A DNA stretch of 64,000 bases from Ficedula albicollis (Eukaryota; Chordata; Aves; Passeriformes; Muscicapidae). The notes below the pieces were generated by a model. That model searched no databases, was not told where the DNA came from, and was given only the letters and a program-made list of their open reading frames with translations. The stretch's first letter is position 1, and each line of letters opens with the position of its first letter. The stretch lies in NCBI RefSeq assembly GCF_000247815.1, contig NW_004775935.1, forward strand, positions 493,839 to 557,838, in the 5' to 3' direction. Below, in pieces: positions 1 through 14,282 of this stretch. Made by a program: the position numbers and the translations under genes.

Positions 1-11
1 TAGTCTGCTAA

Positions 12-116
12 TTTAATTTCCTTGACAAAAAAATGACATTTTTTGAAGATCAGCTATGAAAGATCTTCTGTTAATTTATCTTCCTTGACAAAAAGGGATG
101 TCATTGGAAGATCAGC
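12..116. repeat. Diverged tandem duplication, about 63 bp unit
   Basis: The segment starting at about 12 (TTAATTTCCTTGACAAAAA then GACATT and GAAGATCAGCT) is repeated from about 72 with the same order of words: CTTCCTTGACAAAAA, TGTCATT, GGAAGATCAGCT. The CCTTGAC words start at 20 and 83, so the period is about 63 bp. Copies differ by small indels and substitutions, which suggests an older event than the duplications further right. Confidence 0.6.
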
Positions 117-1857
117 TTCAATTTCCTCTGTAGAACAATGTTTCCATGTGTTTCTTTATTTCTTGATATTTTAAAAATCACATTGAACACCTTTCTTTTT
201 GAGATACGGTCACTCAAACAATGACATGAACACCATTGGCAGCTTAAATGTGCATAATTGCCTTTGTCCTAATAAAAATGAAGCCAACCAAACAAAATCT
301 GACACTGCTATTGCTTGAGATGGGTGAGATAATTGTTTGAGAGGTTGGGAAATATGATCTTTGCTATTGCTTTTTTTTTATCAACAGGAAACAGAAAATA
401 GCTGAGTATCTTCCTTTTCATAGGAGTATGTCCTAATTTTATTTTAAAGGAGTATGAACATGTTTTGTTCATTCTTGGGAGTTTGGACACTGAATGCAGC
501 AAGTGCAGGGTAAATTACATTGTCTGTGTGCACACCTTATTATAATTAGTAGTAGCAGCTGTTAGTTTTAACAATTACTTGTTTACCTCTGCTGTGAAAT
601 ACACGTATCTGAGAATTTGCCTTCTAGCAGCCAAGTTCCACCGCTGTGTTTCCTCTGGGCAGCTGTCACCACTGCAGAGTATAACAGCAGCTTGCTGCGT
701 ACAGCCACACGTCCTTGTTTGCATCCTGTAACCACACTTACAACCCTAGGCAATGAAATCCATTTTTGGAACTGGTGACTTATTGCTATATGCTCCCCAG
801 ACAGTTCTTGTTGGAAATGTTTGTGTTACATAAGTTTGAAAATTACATTTCCTTTCAGTCCTGCAGATTGTTGTTACTATGATGAGCTAATAGACATATT
901 TGCTGGTGGTATTTAACTACATACTTTATATGTTGTTATTAAATATCACCAGCTGCTAAGTTAACAGTCTTTTCCTGCAGAAAATTTGGCTATATTATCA
1001 AATTGCAGCTTGAACTGATCTCACAGCTCTCCAACAGTGGTGCTGGCTCTCTTCCCAACATCCACTTTTGTGGGTTCCCACATTCTACTTTGCACCAGCA
1101 CTAATCATACCAGTGTGAACTGGTAGAAGGACTTTAAAAAATCAAAAAGTACCCAAAACCCCGGTACATAAAATAAATTCAAAACAACAACAGCAAAACT
1201 AAACCAAACCAAACCAAATAACAACAGCAAACTGAATTAGAACAAAAAAAAAAACAAAAAACCCCCAAGGCCTCTTAACTGTGCAGTGTTCTATTATTGC
1301 CTGACTCAACCTTTGAGTGGCTCAGTAAGAGGGTCAAACAAGGTCCTGTATTGGGGTAAGGGCATGAGAAGGAGATGAGGAGAGGGGAGGCATCCAGCCC
1401 TGAGGCTGACACAGCTGCCTTGGGAAACTGCTTTTGGTGTGCTACAGACATGAAACAGCCTTAACACCTTTGTATATGTCTTGGCCCAGTGAAGCATACT
1501 TTCGTTTTTGTTGTTCCAAGGGCAAAAGTCAATGATATCAGATCAATAATTCATGCATGAAGTCTCAGCATAGAAATATCAAGTGACCAAAAAGAAGCTT
1601 TCATGGCTTTGTCAATACTACATTAATATCCTGTGACTGGAGAGGTAGGGTTTTGCCTTTTTAATAAAAAAGTAGCCTACTCAAATAAGTGAAGCTGTGA
1701 TGGCATCTGGTGCTATAAAATCCAGACACAATGGACTACCACCTGCAAAACAGTTGCCAAGTGATCACTACAGGCACTAATCTGTCTCACCAAAATCAGA
1801 TGGAAAAAGAAGGCAGCCATAGAATCCATCTAGCAGCACTACAAGAAATACAATGCA

Positions 1858-2415
1858 TTCAGGTACACATGGAGCAAGAACTGGGCTATACTTAGTGAGT
1901 ATACTCTGGTGAGGCTGCACCTCAAATCCTATGTTCAGTTCTGGGCCCCTCACTGCAAAAAAGAGATTGGGGAAGAGATTGAAGACTGGAGAATGTCCGG
2001 AGAAGGGCACTGGTGTGAGTGAAGGGTCTGGAGCACAAGTCCTGTTAGGAGCATTTGAGGGATCTTGTTTAGTCTTGAGGAAGATTGGGGTGACCTTATC
2101 ACTCTCTACAACTCCCTGAAAGGAGTGTGCAGCCAGAGGAGATTGGTATTATCTCCCAGGTAATAAATAACAGATAAGAGAAAGTAGCCTCACATTGCAC
2201 CTGAGAAGGTTTAGTTTGGATATAAGAAAAATTTCCCTACCAAAAGGATGATCAGACATTGGAACAAACTGTCCATGGACATGGTTGCATCAACCTCCTT
2301 GGAGTGTTCAGAAGGCGTGTGGGTGTGGTGCCTGGGGACATGGTTCAGTGGTGAACACAGCAGTGCTGGGCTAACAGACTTGATGATCTTTCCAACCTTA
2401 ATGATTCTGTGTACT
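1858..2415 (+). mobile_element. CR1 LINE fragment, 3' end
   Basis: The sequence follows the familiar 3' region of avian CR1 in sense orientation: a block reading CTCTGGTGAGGCTGCACCTC then TTCAGTTCTGGGCCCCTCACT at 1909-1955, GGGGTGACCTTATCACTCTC near 2088, and the terminal CTTTCCAACCTTAATGATTC followed by TGTG at about 2390-2415. It is 5' truncated, as most CR1 copies are, and too diverged to keep an open frame. It inserted in the same orientation as FRMD3 within the intron. Confidence 0.85.
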
Positions 2416-2761
2416 GAATGAGCACACACCTGCTACCATCAGTCTAATTGTCTGTCTCTGAGAAGGTACTCAGCTGTGTGAGATTTCGTTGTAGGGGAGA
2501 GGCATGTGGAGCTTTTGTAGGTATAACTGTTTTAAACTTTTTTAGATAGTCTTTTGCTGAGAGTTAGTATAGACCCGCAGTTTCTGAGTCAGCTGTAAGA
2601 TTTTAAGATTTCTCCCTTAGCTGTGGGTAGATAAAACTATGGGGAGTGATTTGAGATTAACACGGTCATTTCTCTTGCATAAGCATGGTCACATGAAAGA
2701 CAAATGATAGATTTTACTTCTCAACATCAGGTGCAGGAACACACTGGCCTTTTTTCCCCTT

Positions 2762-2890
2762 GCACTAAGATTTGACGCCTTGGATATTTTTATGCTTCTG
2801 TGTGGCTCAGCTGTTATGCTGGCAAGTGCTAGCTGAGATGGATGCTGTGGAAGTTTGCAATGTATGCTATGAGGCATTTGGAAATGTTTC
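2762..2890. repeat. Interspersed duplicate, copy 1 of 2
   Basis: About 125 bp running from GCACTAAGATTTGACGCCTT through GATATTTTTATGC, GTGGCTCAGCTGTTATGC and GAGGCATTTGGAAATGTTT. A diverged copy in the same orientation lies at 4094-4223. Between the two copies the order of words is kept with scattered substitutions, at roughly 85 percent identity by eye. It is either a local segmental duplication or two insertions of an unrecognised repeat. Confidence 0.65.
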
Positions 2891-4093
2891 AAATGTTGGA
2901 AATCTTTCACAACCTTGTCTGGCTGACACTTGAGCCCTTGTATAGGCCTTCCTTTATGTATTGAATACATTGGTGGTTAGATTTTGGTGAGAATTCATGC
3001 TTTCCAGTTTTTGTAGCCATGTAAACAATCAAGAGTCAACCTCTTTTAGTTAGAATTCAATGATCCTGTTTTGGTAGCTGCAACAGTTTTGAGAATAAAA
3101 ATAAGAAAAGAAGACAGAATTCTACTTTTGAAGGGTGATAAAATGGAGATAGGAAGTGAAGGGGTACTTCATCTTTCCTCACACCCACAAGAAAGTGCTT
3201 GCTGAAAAGGAAAGGAAGAGAGAAATCTTTGCTCAGAAAGAGGAAGGTGTAACTTTTCCTCTTCTGGATATTTGTGCTATACAGGATGTGTGGGGAAGGT
3301 AGCCACAGTAAAGATGCTTTCCAAAAGCTTCATTGAAGCAGATGTCTTTTATGAGAGAAATATCTGAGCCTAAAATAGACATTTGCAGGACACCCCCCCC
3401 TACTCCTCTTTTCCCCACATATTTGCATGCATCACTGATTTTTTGGTACAAGGGGAACAAGGATGTCAGATAATGGAGACTCAGAACAACATGGGTATTC
3501 TGGGAAGTATATCTGAGAGACTGTATCCCATGAGTACACTCTTTCCAGTTTACCTCTTCTCTGTGGCTTTGGTGTACCAGGAAAGAGTTTCTTTCTCACT
3601 AGGATAGTGTGGTGATATGCATATGGTTGCCTTCCAGTTCCCAGCTAGAGCAAGTTATCAACAGTCAACATAGGCGCATCATGTGGGTTTTTTTGGGAAC
3701 CCATGTACCTCTGCTGGACAGGAACAGGGAAGTGGCTGGGAAGCCTTCTGAGACAACATTTCTTTCTGGTGGATAAGAATCTGTCCAGCAACTGTCGTCA
3801 AGTGGGAATTGGAACTCATATGTAAAGAGAGAATTTCCTTTTTCCAGACTTATAATTTTTTTTCTTGTTTTTGCATAAGCAGGTCAGTTTTCATTCTAGG
3901 CTAGAAATGAATGTGCTTTTATCTCAGTGGTTTGCTTTGTGACTAAGGTTTGTAAGCACAGCATAGGATTTATCCATTGTATCTATATGTTTCAGAAATA
4001 ATTTTCAGACAGTGATGGGGAACTGACATTACTGGCATATTAAAGCTTTTTAGAAAAATAATGGGACTATGAATGCTGGCCTCTTTTTTAACA

Positions 4094-4223
4094 GCACTAT
4101 GTTTTTGTGCCTTAGATATTTTTATGCCTCCATGTGTGGTTCAGCTGTTATGCCAGCAACTGCTAACTGAGATGGGTGCTGTGAAAGTTTGTATTGTACA
4201 TTATGAGGCATTTGGAAATGTTT
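4094..4223. repeat. Interspersed duplicate, copy 2 of 2
   Basis: Second copy of the segment at 2762-2890: GCACTATGTTTTTGTGCCTT, GATATTTTTATGCCTC, GTGGTTCAGCTGTTATGCCA and GAGGCATTTGGAAATGTTT occur in the same order and orientation about 1.33 kb downstream. The similarity stops abruptly after the last word, which is what a bounded duplication or a repeat end would give. Confidence 0.65.
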
Positions 4224-7200
4224 AAAAATAACCTCTGATTCTGTTCCCTGCTGGGATATTTTTGTTGGCCATGTTAGAAGCTTGTCATTTGATTCATTGA
4301 GAGCGACTTGTGTTGTCTCTTAAAACGCAGTGGGAACTTAATAAAAGGTCAAAGCTGGTATGGCTAGAGCTTTTACAAGATCGTGAGAAGAGGAATTAAT
4401 AGTCAAAATGGTGAAATGTCTTGTAAAAATCCAAACCAAGAGGAGCATTCATTTGCGGATGGTTAACCACTGCAACAAGGAAGTATGCATTCGTTTGCTG
4501 CGGCATGGCTCCAAGATCACAGCCAGAAGGGCTGGTAAATCTGACTTTATTTTACTCAAACCCCTTTTTAAAACCCTCTTACCCTAGTTTATGTACAATG
4601 TCTCTTGGAAGGGAATTGTACTTGTACAATTAAATTGTACTTGTACATGTAAATGACATGTACACCAGGGATTAAGGACAAATTACTGACGAGTGAAGTT
4701 TTAAACGGACAATAAATGAGACAAAACATACATTTTTTGTATGTTTTACAGAAAACTGTGAATTTAGTTGTTAATTGGCAATGAATTAGGGACTGGAATT
4801 TTGACTTTATATTTTTCTGGGACTGAGGTGGGGGAAATACTTTGAAACTGTAGTAATTTATGACAAAACTAAATAGTTGTTAAATTAGAAGGTAGTAGAT
4901 TTTGAATGTGAGCTGAATGCAGTAGCTGAGGCAGTTCAGCTTTTTACTTCAATGAGTTTTGCACACAAGAGGAGTGCAACCCAAGCAACCAAAAGCATTC
5001 AGTATTGACAGAAAAGTGGTGGTTTTTTTAGGAAATTTCCTTAATGTCGTAGGACATTTTAAAATTTGTTTTTGCATGCTTTCTGTAGTTCCATTTGCTG
5101 TTGGTATTCGGGCACCTATAGGTTAAATGATTTCAGTTTTTACTAACCTGTATTAAATCTTTGCATTGAATCTTCATTTCAGAAATTCATTATAATCAAA
5201 GAATTAACTGAAAATGTTCTGGCAAAGATTAGGATGCTGTTGCTCTTTTGATATCAGAAAATTAGAAAGCAGTTAGTGCAGTAAATACAGGAGAAACTGC
5301 TTCTTGCAGTGATTTGTCCCTGAGTAGCAGCAGCTCCTGGTTGTCTTTGCTTTTTGAATTGCCACTCAGGGGAAACAGTAGGATCTATGAGAATGCACCT
5401 AAGTTCCTTGATTCAAAAATAGTAGCAAAATTGGAAAAGCATTATTATTGACATGTGTTTTGTATTCTTACGTCTCAGAGGTTTAATACTGGCTCCAAAA
5501 AGATGCAAGACACATTGTTGATTTAATATAATGACATCAATCATAAGAGGTTTGTATGTTGGGACTACATTCGTTCTTAAACATCTTGATTTTGTCTTAC
5601 TGTTTATGAACATGTCATTCCTTTTGAAGTACATATGCAAAAAAAATTAAATATATAGATCAGTATATAAAATATGTATACCAGCACCAAAGCACAGGAG
5701 GTAGCTGGTGCAAGACTCCTAACATGGGACATGACTCCTCGGGAGAGCCCCTTTGTGACCCTTTCAGAGCAGTGCTGACTTGTGCTAGGAGGGGTCACCC
5801 ATGCCGAGTGGGAATGCTGAAATGTCCTGCTTGCCCTTTTGCTTGGGTGCTAAGCTTTCACATCAGTACTCTGCTCTTTTCAGCCTCACTCTTCTTGGCG
5901 TGGTGCTGGACACGGAGTTGCTGCAGAGCCATCACCAGGTCCTTCTTGCTCTGAGCTGCTGACAGATGTGTCTTGCCTTCCCATTCCTGCTCCTGTGATA
6001 CACAGCTGTCTCTCCCTGGTGCTTCCTTCTGTCCTATTGCTGCTTAATCCTCTTTCTGGAAGGGGATCAGCAGCTCTGGCCAAAGGGAGATTGAAGACAG
6101 GCATCCCTGAATGCCTGCCACGCAGTATGCTCTGCTCTGCTTCTGCCTCTGTGCTTTTCGTGGGGTGTCCTTTGTGGGGTGTGAAAAGCAGAGCAGTGGC
6201 CTTCAGTGGCTGTACTAGCCATGGCATTGAACACCGTGACACAGCGCAGCTGGGAGGCGAGCTGTGGTGACACAAATATGCAACTCATATGAACTGGCAA
6301 CTGGACAGGGCTCTGCTCCCTTCTCGAAGTTCCCCTTAGACTAAAGCAAACAGTAATGGCCAGAAGGAAGGCCAGGTCACTGCCTAAAAAGGAGTTACTA
6401 TAAACTGTCATTGATTAACTCTCCTTGCAAAGCTGTAACAGGTGTCTTTTATGGGCACGGGATGTGGGTATGGCACAAATCTGTGACCTCCTGCCTCTGA
6501 GGACAGGAGGTCTGGCTGTGGTGCAAATCTTGCTTGATAGAGATCCTGTGTAGGGAAATATTTAAGTTCAATGCAATTCCAGACTCTGTCTCATTTTTCT
6601 ATGTTTTCTTTGTGACATTCAGGCACTTTGTTCATGTGAGAAAATAACTTTCTCCTTCCCTCTGGAAGGTCGTTCTATTCATAGTACAAATTAATTTTGT
6701 CCACTTGGAAAATAAGCAAAGGATACATGATATTTCTAGAGGAAGAAGTAAAAAGGACAGGAAGGATTCCTTCTAATTGCAGCCTGGCTGGCCTCTATTG
6801 TTTACGTGTGTGTGTGAAATGTTCCTAGCACTGTTCTCTCTGGACCATATCTAATTTTCCATTTCTCTCTTTAAAATGAGGGTATAATCATACTTGCTCC
6901 TTTCTGCAAGGTAAAAGGCTGTTACAGGTGTGTAATTGTGTTTCTGGTAAGAAAAGCCATGTTCAGGATATCTGGCCAACCGACAACGTGTGAACTGAAT
7001 TTTTTAATAAGCAGATGGTACATTTTTCGGGGGTGCTGTACTCCCAGCAACTGCAGCTTCTTAAGAATGGTGGAGCTAGAGCTGCCCTTCATTTTGTTAA
7101 TCCTCAGCTGCTGGTTTTGGCCCCTGTAGAAATACTAGCAGCTGACAACATTTATGGCACCTCTTTCATGTTCATGTTCACAGCAAATGACTGCATTAGT

Positions 7201-8544
7201 AATCTCATGTCTTATTCAGGTTCACGTTCCTGATTTGGGGGAATCACAGTATTTGGTGGAAGAGGAATACTGAGTGTCACCAATGAGATCTCTGGCTTTG
7301 TAAAATTTGTTAGTTGCCAGAAAATTGTAGCAAACTTTTGCTGTGGAAATATAAGAAATAAACCTGAGTTTGTTTACCTGATATTCCAGTAACTTGTATT
7401 AGAAGTTTCTGATTTATGGAATGTAAATTGCCAGTTAGAATATAGAGAATGGAAAGAAGAAGTTCTTCTCAAATGTAATTTAATTTTCAACTCATAGTCC
7501 TTTAAATCTGAACACCACATAAATTTTAACTATTGTTAAAGAGGTAGTAAACTTTTCAAAATTGTGCCAACAGATTATATAAAATTTGTTATAAAGGTAG
7601 TACCAAAATACTTGCCGTGTATGAATAGAAGCAAAAGATTTGCAGTAGAGTCATAGAATAACTAAAGAGTATTGGGAGTTGGGCTTGTTTTAACTTTCAT
7701 ATTCTATTTTATTCCATTGGAATATTTGGAGGATTTTTTTTTTCTTTTAACTTGATTTTATTACTTCAGATAACTGACTCTCTTGAGGGTTATTTGAAAA
7801 GCAAAAAATCCAAAAAGCTTTCTTCTCTCTTAAATTTGTGTTACTGGAATATTTATTGTACTGTGGAACTTTGATACTTTAATGTGATATTCTTTGGCCT
7901 ACATAAGCTTTGTAAATTGTATTTGACATAACGATTTTACAGTTATGTCTTTCGAAACCATCAAAATATAAATGGCTCGACATACTGATCTATATACTGC
8001 AACATAGCTGAAACTTTGCTGGAATCAGTCATGTTGACCCTGATTAATAGCTTGTTCTTTCCTCAGTCCTTGACTTAAAAAATGTTGTGGTGCTACAGAG
8101 AACATAAAGGAGCAAAAAGAACAACTTTATGTATTTAATTTTTTAAAATATCAAATAAGCTTGCAGCAGCACTTAACGCTCATTCTAAACTTTCAAATAT
8201 TGATTTATACTAGTATTTGACTGATATAAAATGCAGTTACTTTGATTTAATAAGTTTAAATAACAAATAAAGGAGTTGAAAATTCTAAGCAGTTGAAATG
8301 AAATAATGGAATGTAAATTTGATGTGTGCTTCAGAGCTGCAACACATTATAATTTTAATACAAACCCTTCAGGTACAAAAACACTGACATGAAATGTTTC
8401 CTCTGCTGCCTTCTATCAACAGGTTAACCTTATAGTCAGAAGTTTGCCAGTTATTTGAGAAAAATAAAATTTTAATGAAAATTAATATACGTTGTTCATA
8501 TTTGCTATGTATTTTATGCAAGCTGAAATTTACTCTGGGGAGGA

Positions 8545-8660
8545 CAAGTAGGCTCAAGAATCATAAAATTGGGGTGACCTTTCTCTCTACAACTGTCCTC
8601 TATGATGAGAAACATGGAGAAGATATATTACTGACCTTGCACCTAAGCTGGCATAGAGAG
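8545..8660 (+). mobile_element. Old CR1 LINE fragment
   Basis: The words ATTGGGGTGACCTTTCTCTC and TACAACTGTCCTC at about 8569-8600 match the internal CR1 segment seen at 2085-2115 in this window, and the following text with CCTTGCACCTAAGCTGGCAT is compatible with the same element. Only about 100 bp survive and no 3' terminal motif is present, so the assignment is tentative. Confidence 0.45.
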
Positions 8661-10078
8661 GCCTAGGGCCAGAATTCTCAAACTTGGGACAGTAAAATTG
8701 GGTGCTTTCAACCATTTTGAAATGTCTAAGTAAATGGCTCAACTTAAATTTTACTCATATTAAGAATAATTGATAAGCATATTTGAGAATCAAACAATAG
8801 TACTTGTGTGTCTAAAGAAATGTGTAGATTCTTTACAGAATTAAACAATTTTGGCTTTTCAATTTAATGCATCGTGGGTGTACTCTCAAGTAACTTGAGT
8901 ACGGTTTGATGACCCAGCATTACCTTCTGTTACTTAGGAGAAAGATCCTCCAAATCTATTCTCACTTCTTGGTGTTCACACACTGTTTTATCTCATTTTA
9001 GTTGGTTTGTATCCTCCTCTTAATGGCTGTGGCAAGTGTATTTCTTAATGTAAAGATTGGTGGAGATAATTAAGTTCCAGAACAAAACAAGTTTAATGGT
9101 GAAATGTGATAAATTTCTAAATTGGCTGTGGTAAGAGAGGACAGAGTAGTTGAGGCAAGGAATTACTAGGTAGGAAGTAAAATCAAACTAATGAAAATTA
9201 AAACTAATTAAATTATTAAGCTAATAATTATTGAGGACAAGGTTTAAATTCATCTATGCACATTTGCTGCTGGAAGGAGCTCTCCCGCCCTCTTTCTTCA
9301 TCCCTGGTAATGTGCTGTCTCCACAGGAGTGCATGATAAGAGCTCAGGAGGAAAAACCATCAGATCCTAACCCAGGCTACTTTGCTCAGTGATGAAATGA
9401 AAGAGAGGAGAAATTGTCTTTTTGGTCATTTGGCCAAAATGTGAAACCTCACCTGGAACCATGGCCAGTGAGGTCTAGAGAGCAAGGAAAAGATAACAAA
9501 ATACAGGGGAAGATATCTGTCTGGGCCATTTTGAACCCTTAAAAAGGGAAATTTCCTTGAGGAGGTGCCTTAACATCATTTTGTACAGCAGGTCTGTTGC
9601 CCAGCTGCTCTCCTTCCCTCTCCTCCGACTGACAGCTAACAGCAGTCACTGAAGCATTGATATAGCTGTGAACAGCTAGACTTCTTTGCAGACTTATTGC
9701 TGCTAGAGATAGACTGCAAAAAAGAGAGTAAGTTTTGGGAGGAAAGGACTTGAGCAAAGAATAGTGTCATAAGAAAGTCTCTGTGAAGGGGAGAGAGAAA
9801 TTTAGAGGAGAGAGAAAAAATCCAAAGAACTAGATGAGCAGAAAAAAAAGACTTGAGAAGGAGCTTTTTTAACAGGTGAGGCAGGCTGTTAGAAGGCTGT
9901 TCCGATGATATCTAATCCTCATATCATGTGTCAACCTTCCTCTCCTTTTTCCATTTTTACTGTTAACATGAATTTATCATGATAATCTGGTGTGTCTTTT
10001 TAATGCCATGCTCTATTCTCAACCTTAGCTATTATCTTACCACAGTCATTCATCTCAAAGCAATGAGAGTTGGTAGAT

Positions 10079-10160
10079 TTTGTTGTTGTTGCTATTATTA
10101 TTATTATTATTATTACTATTACTATTATTACTATTATTATTATTATTACTATTATTAATA
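10079..10160. repeat. ATT/ACT trinucleotide microsatellite
   Basis: An imperfect array of TTA and CTA triplets, preceded by TTGTTGTTG, about 80 bp long and about 340 bp upstream of the FRMD3 terminal exon acceptor. The long poly-leucine or poly-asparagine frames that can be read through it are a by-product of the triplet repeat. Confidence 0.95.
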
Positions 10161-10471
10161 TTATACACCAAAGAGCACCAATTCACACATGTAGTTGGCA
10201 TTAATTTATACCAGAAGTCAGATAATAAGCTGCTCTCTTGTCTAGTTTGCACTATATTATTATCCTCGGTAGCTGTGTCAGACTCTCTTTAGCAGATCTG
10301 ATGTACTACAGTGTTGTAAAGATACTGTCCCCTTCAAAAAGCTTTTCCAGTTTTTGATAGTTGTGTACAGTCTGGTTTTAATATGCAAAGTTATTGCCGA
10401 ATCTTATTCCCATACATCTGTTAGATACTCTTGGAAGGCTGACTTTTGCTACCAGGCTGTCAGAAGTTTAG

Positions 10472-11095
<624 letters not shown>

Positions 11096-11631
11096 ATTTT
11101 ACATTGATGTGATACAACTAAGGGCTATATTCAAAATTTCAGTTAGTGACAGTTTTCCATAATGCCCCTGGGCCCATCTGTTGGCAGCTGCCGTCATATC
11201 CTTATGTACAGCTTTTGTTACAGACTCTGCAGGTTCTTCAGTTCCCTTCACATACTTAAATTGCCATTTTAGTTACCAGCTTATACAGTCACCTCTCAAT
11301 AACCAAAAAGCAGCTTTATTTTAATTACATTTCAGACTTCCAGCTCATTCATTGCATTATATAAGACAGGGTCACAATAAGTTTTGTTGTCCTTGACCTT
11401 TCAATCCATGACACTATAAGTGATGATATTGAAAGAAAACATTTTTGAATATACTCCTTAGTGCAACAATCTCTTCTAACCAATGCCTATACAAGCAATG
11501 TTTATGCTGGGTTTTTGGTTTTTGTTTGTTTATGTTTGTTTGGTTTTTTAAAATTTTTATGTGTTTAAGATATTTTGGTAAATTTTTAGTAAAAGACGAC
11601 TTATGAAGTTATTTAAATGTACATTAGTAAG

Positions 11632-11637
11632 AATAAA
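11632..11637 (+). terminator. FRMD3: Proximal poly(A) signal candidate for FRMD3
   Basis: AATAAA in the context AGTAAGAATAAAGCAGAGGG, 537 nt after the stop codon, followed within 30 nt by the GT-rich text GTAGGGTGTTTTTAGTGTTT. Hexamer plus downstream GT-rich element is the usual layout of a functional polyadenylation site. Confidence 0.5.
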
Positions 11638-12025
11638 GCAGAGGGGCATGTAGGGTGTTTTTAGTGTTTTACCAGTTATTTGTTTTTAAACTGGGGGCTG
11701 GAGAATGAATGAATTTAATGTAGCTCTATACAGAGGGACTGTGCTTGGGAAACACACAGAAAGTTCACTCAAGTTCAGTAGGGGCTGCCTGGGGGAGGTG
11801 AAATGACAGCAAGTATGCAAAAGAATTTCTGAAAGGCACAGTTCTAAAGTTTGGGGAAGTGAGCAGAACTGAAATGATCCTTCCTCTTACCTGTAAGGTT
11901 GTCTTCCACTTTTCAGTTCTGTAGAAAGTCTTTACAAGATAGTCCAAGTATGTTTAGAGAACGATTGAGTCTTCAGTCTAAATGTAGATTATTGTACATA
12001 ACAGGAGACAATAATAGTAAGTAGC

Positions 12026-12086
12026 AGAAAAAAAGAAAAAAAAAAGAAAAAAAAAGGAAAAAAAAGGAAAAAAAAAGAAAAAAAAC
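12026..12086. repeat. A-rich purine tract
   Basis: About 60 bp of A runs separated by single or double G (AAAAAAGAAAAAAAAAGAAAA type), lying in the probable FRMD3 3' UTR. Simple-sequence character is evident; no function is claimed. Confidence 0.9.
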
Positions 12087-13268
12087 CCTACAAATAAATC
12101 AGTAGGTGAGTGAGCTGCTTTTAAAAACCATAAAGAAGATGAAAAGGTGAAAAAGGAATACATTTTTCATACTTCTTTTAAAAAGCAAAGCATTAGGCTG
12201 TACAGTTGATATAAAAATAATCTACTGGCTCACAATTAAAGGCTTAAAGACTTCAAGAGATGCAACTTCATGCTTGATGCCCTTTATGACTAATCTCTAA
12301 GACAACATATTTTCTGTGCATACTAATATGATTCCTTTCACATATAGCACCATACTTACCCTCATTCCTTGTTATTATGAGCCCAGTTACAAGATCTAAT
12401 GCTATTTTGTGTAACATGGATTTGTATGTCTAAAGGTATTCCAATATAGCTTAGAGAATATACTTGCGTAAAATCTTGTCAATGCTGAGAACATTTGAAA
12501 GCCCTCAAATATACCACAGAGGTTGTATTTAGGACAAGAAAGGTTTTATTTCTCCTCTCCCACAATCTTAGTGCAGCCTTGTTTCATTTTTAAATGAAGC
12601 AATTTTGGCTTCGTACTCTCTCCTGCTTAGACCTTTATGAATTGGGGACATATTTGAGGCTATTTTATTAGATGTGCACGTAATACATTGTAACCACATG
12701 TCTAATTCCTACTAAATAAATTCCTTTAGTTTCAATATCAGGGAATCTCTTTTGCTTAGTCTTCTCTTGTAAGCCTTTGCCAGTGTCTAGTTTTAAAATG
12801 GCAATTTTCATAGAGGATTTTTCCTTCCCTTCTAATCTTCTCCAGTTTTTAAAAGACAAAACAGTTACGGGGCTTAGGAGTTCCTTTCCTCAGCTGAAAA
12901 CTTTTGGATTGCTCTTTGTCTCCTTTCCAACCAAGACTAAATTAAACAATTGTGGTTTTGTCTTTGTCCTTGCTAATCTGTTTCCCAGAAGAATTCACTT
13001 ATGATTAGTTACTTATTGTCTATTCCTTCCTATGCTACTTGCAGCTATATGATCCTTTCCCACAAGATAATAATGATTCAGCCTAATAGAAATGGAGAGT
13101 GAACAAATGTAGACATTTGGTCTCAACTGGAAATTACTCATTTGCATTGCTGCTAAACAAAGGGGTCAGAAAAGGTGTTTTCAGTGGGGAAGGCTGTGAG
13201 AGCAGACATCCTGCTGGACTGTGAAGACATGGTTCCAAACAACCTCCTAGAAAATCTGATAATCACTT

Positions 13269-13628
<360 letters not shown>

Positions 13629-14276
13629 GATAGATTTTAATTACAGCACTCCAGAAGTAGGAATATTGTAATGCTTGATTTAACTCTTAGAAATCAGAGT
13701 CAGAAAATATCTCAGTTGCCTGAGAATGTAATCTCAACAATTGTGCAGTGCAGTGAAGTATTATATAGGGTTAAATGCAATGTGTGTGCACATGTGCTTG
13801 TGTTTACTGACCATGTGCATACATTCAGACCTGGCCTTTTAAAATTCTCCCCTTTCCTTCCTATATTATCTGGTCTATCAAAGTAATTTAACTAAAAGTC
13901 ATGAGAGTCTTATAACTTAAAGGGCTGGACCATGTCACACACAGAAGGACGTGGCTGGGCACATTCAGAGAGGGTAGCAGCTTTTTACTAGTAAAGATGA
14001 CAGACTTGGACTATGGAGTTTCTATAGGTACAGTATTGTGTATTTCTGTCTGTGCTTGGATTATATTGTAAAATGTTATGTACTTGAAATATATTTTGTG
14101 GTTTGTCTAACATTTATAAACACAACTCTGGGAAGAATTAAAAATGGTTTTATTTCATGGAGTGTAAGGGGAAAATATACCTGTAACTTGAGCCTTATCT
14201 TTGTACAGTGAATTTCACATTTCTATATGTCAACATCCTGATTGTTTTGTATGTTGATATGATGGCAGGAATCCCT

Positions 14277-14282
14277 AATAAA
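14277..14282 (+). terminator. FRMD3: Distal poly(A) signal candidate for FRMD3
   Basis: AATAAA in the context CCCTAATAAAATTACACTGG, 3.18 kb after the stop codon; about 25 nt further on comes CTTTCTGTAGTTATGACAGT with T/G-rich character. It precedes the convergent - strand reading frame by about 0.6 kb, which would give the two units separate 3' ends. Confidence 0.45.

Noticed and set aside
5886..6411. Overlapping frames of 100 to 129 codons on both strands in a GC-richer block
   Set aside because: Several frames are open at once on both strands, which is expected when stop codons are rare by composition; none has a recognisable domain or splice context.
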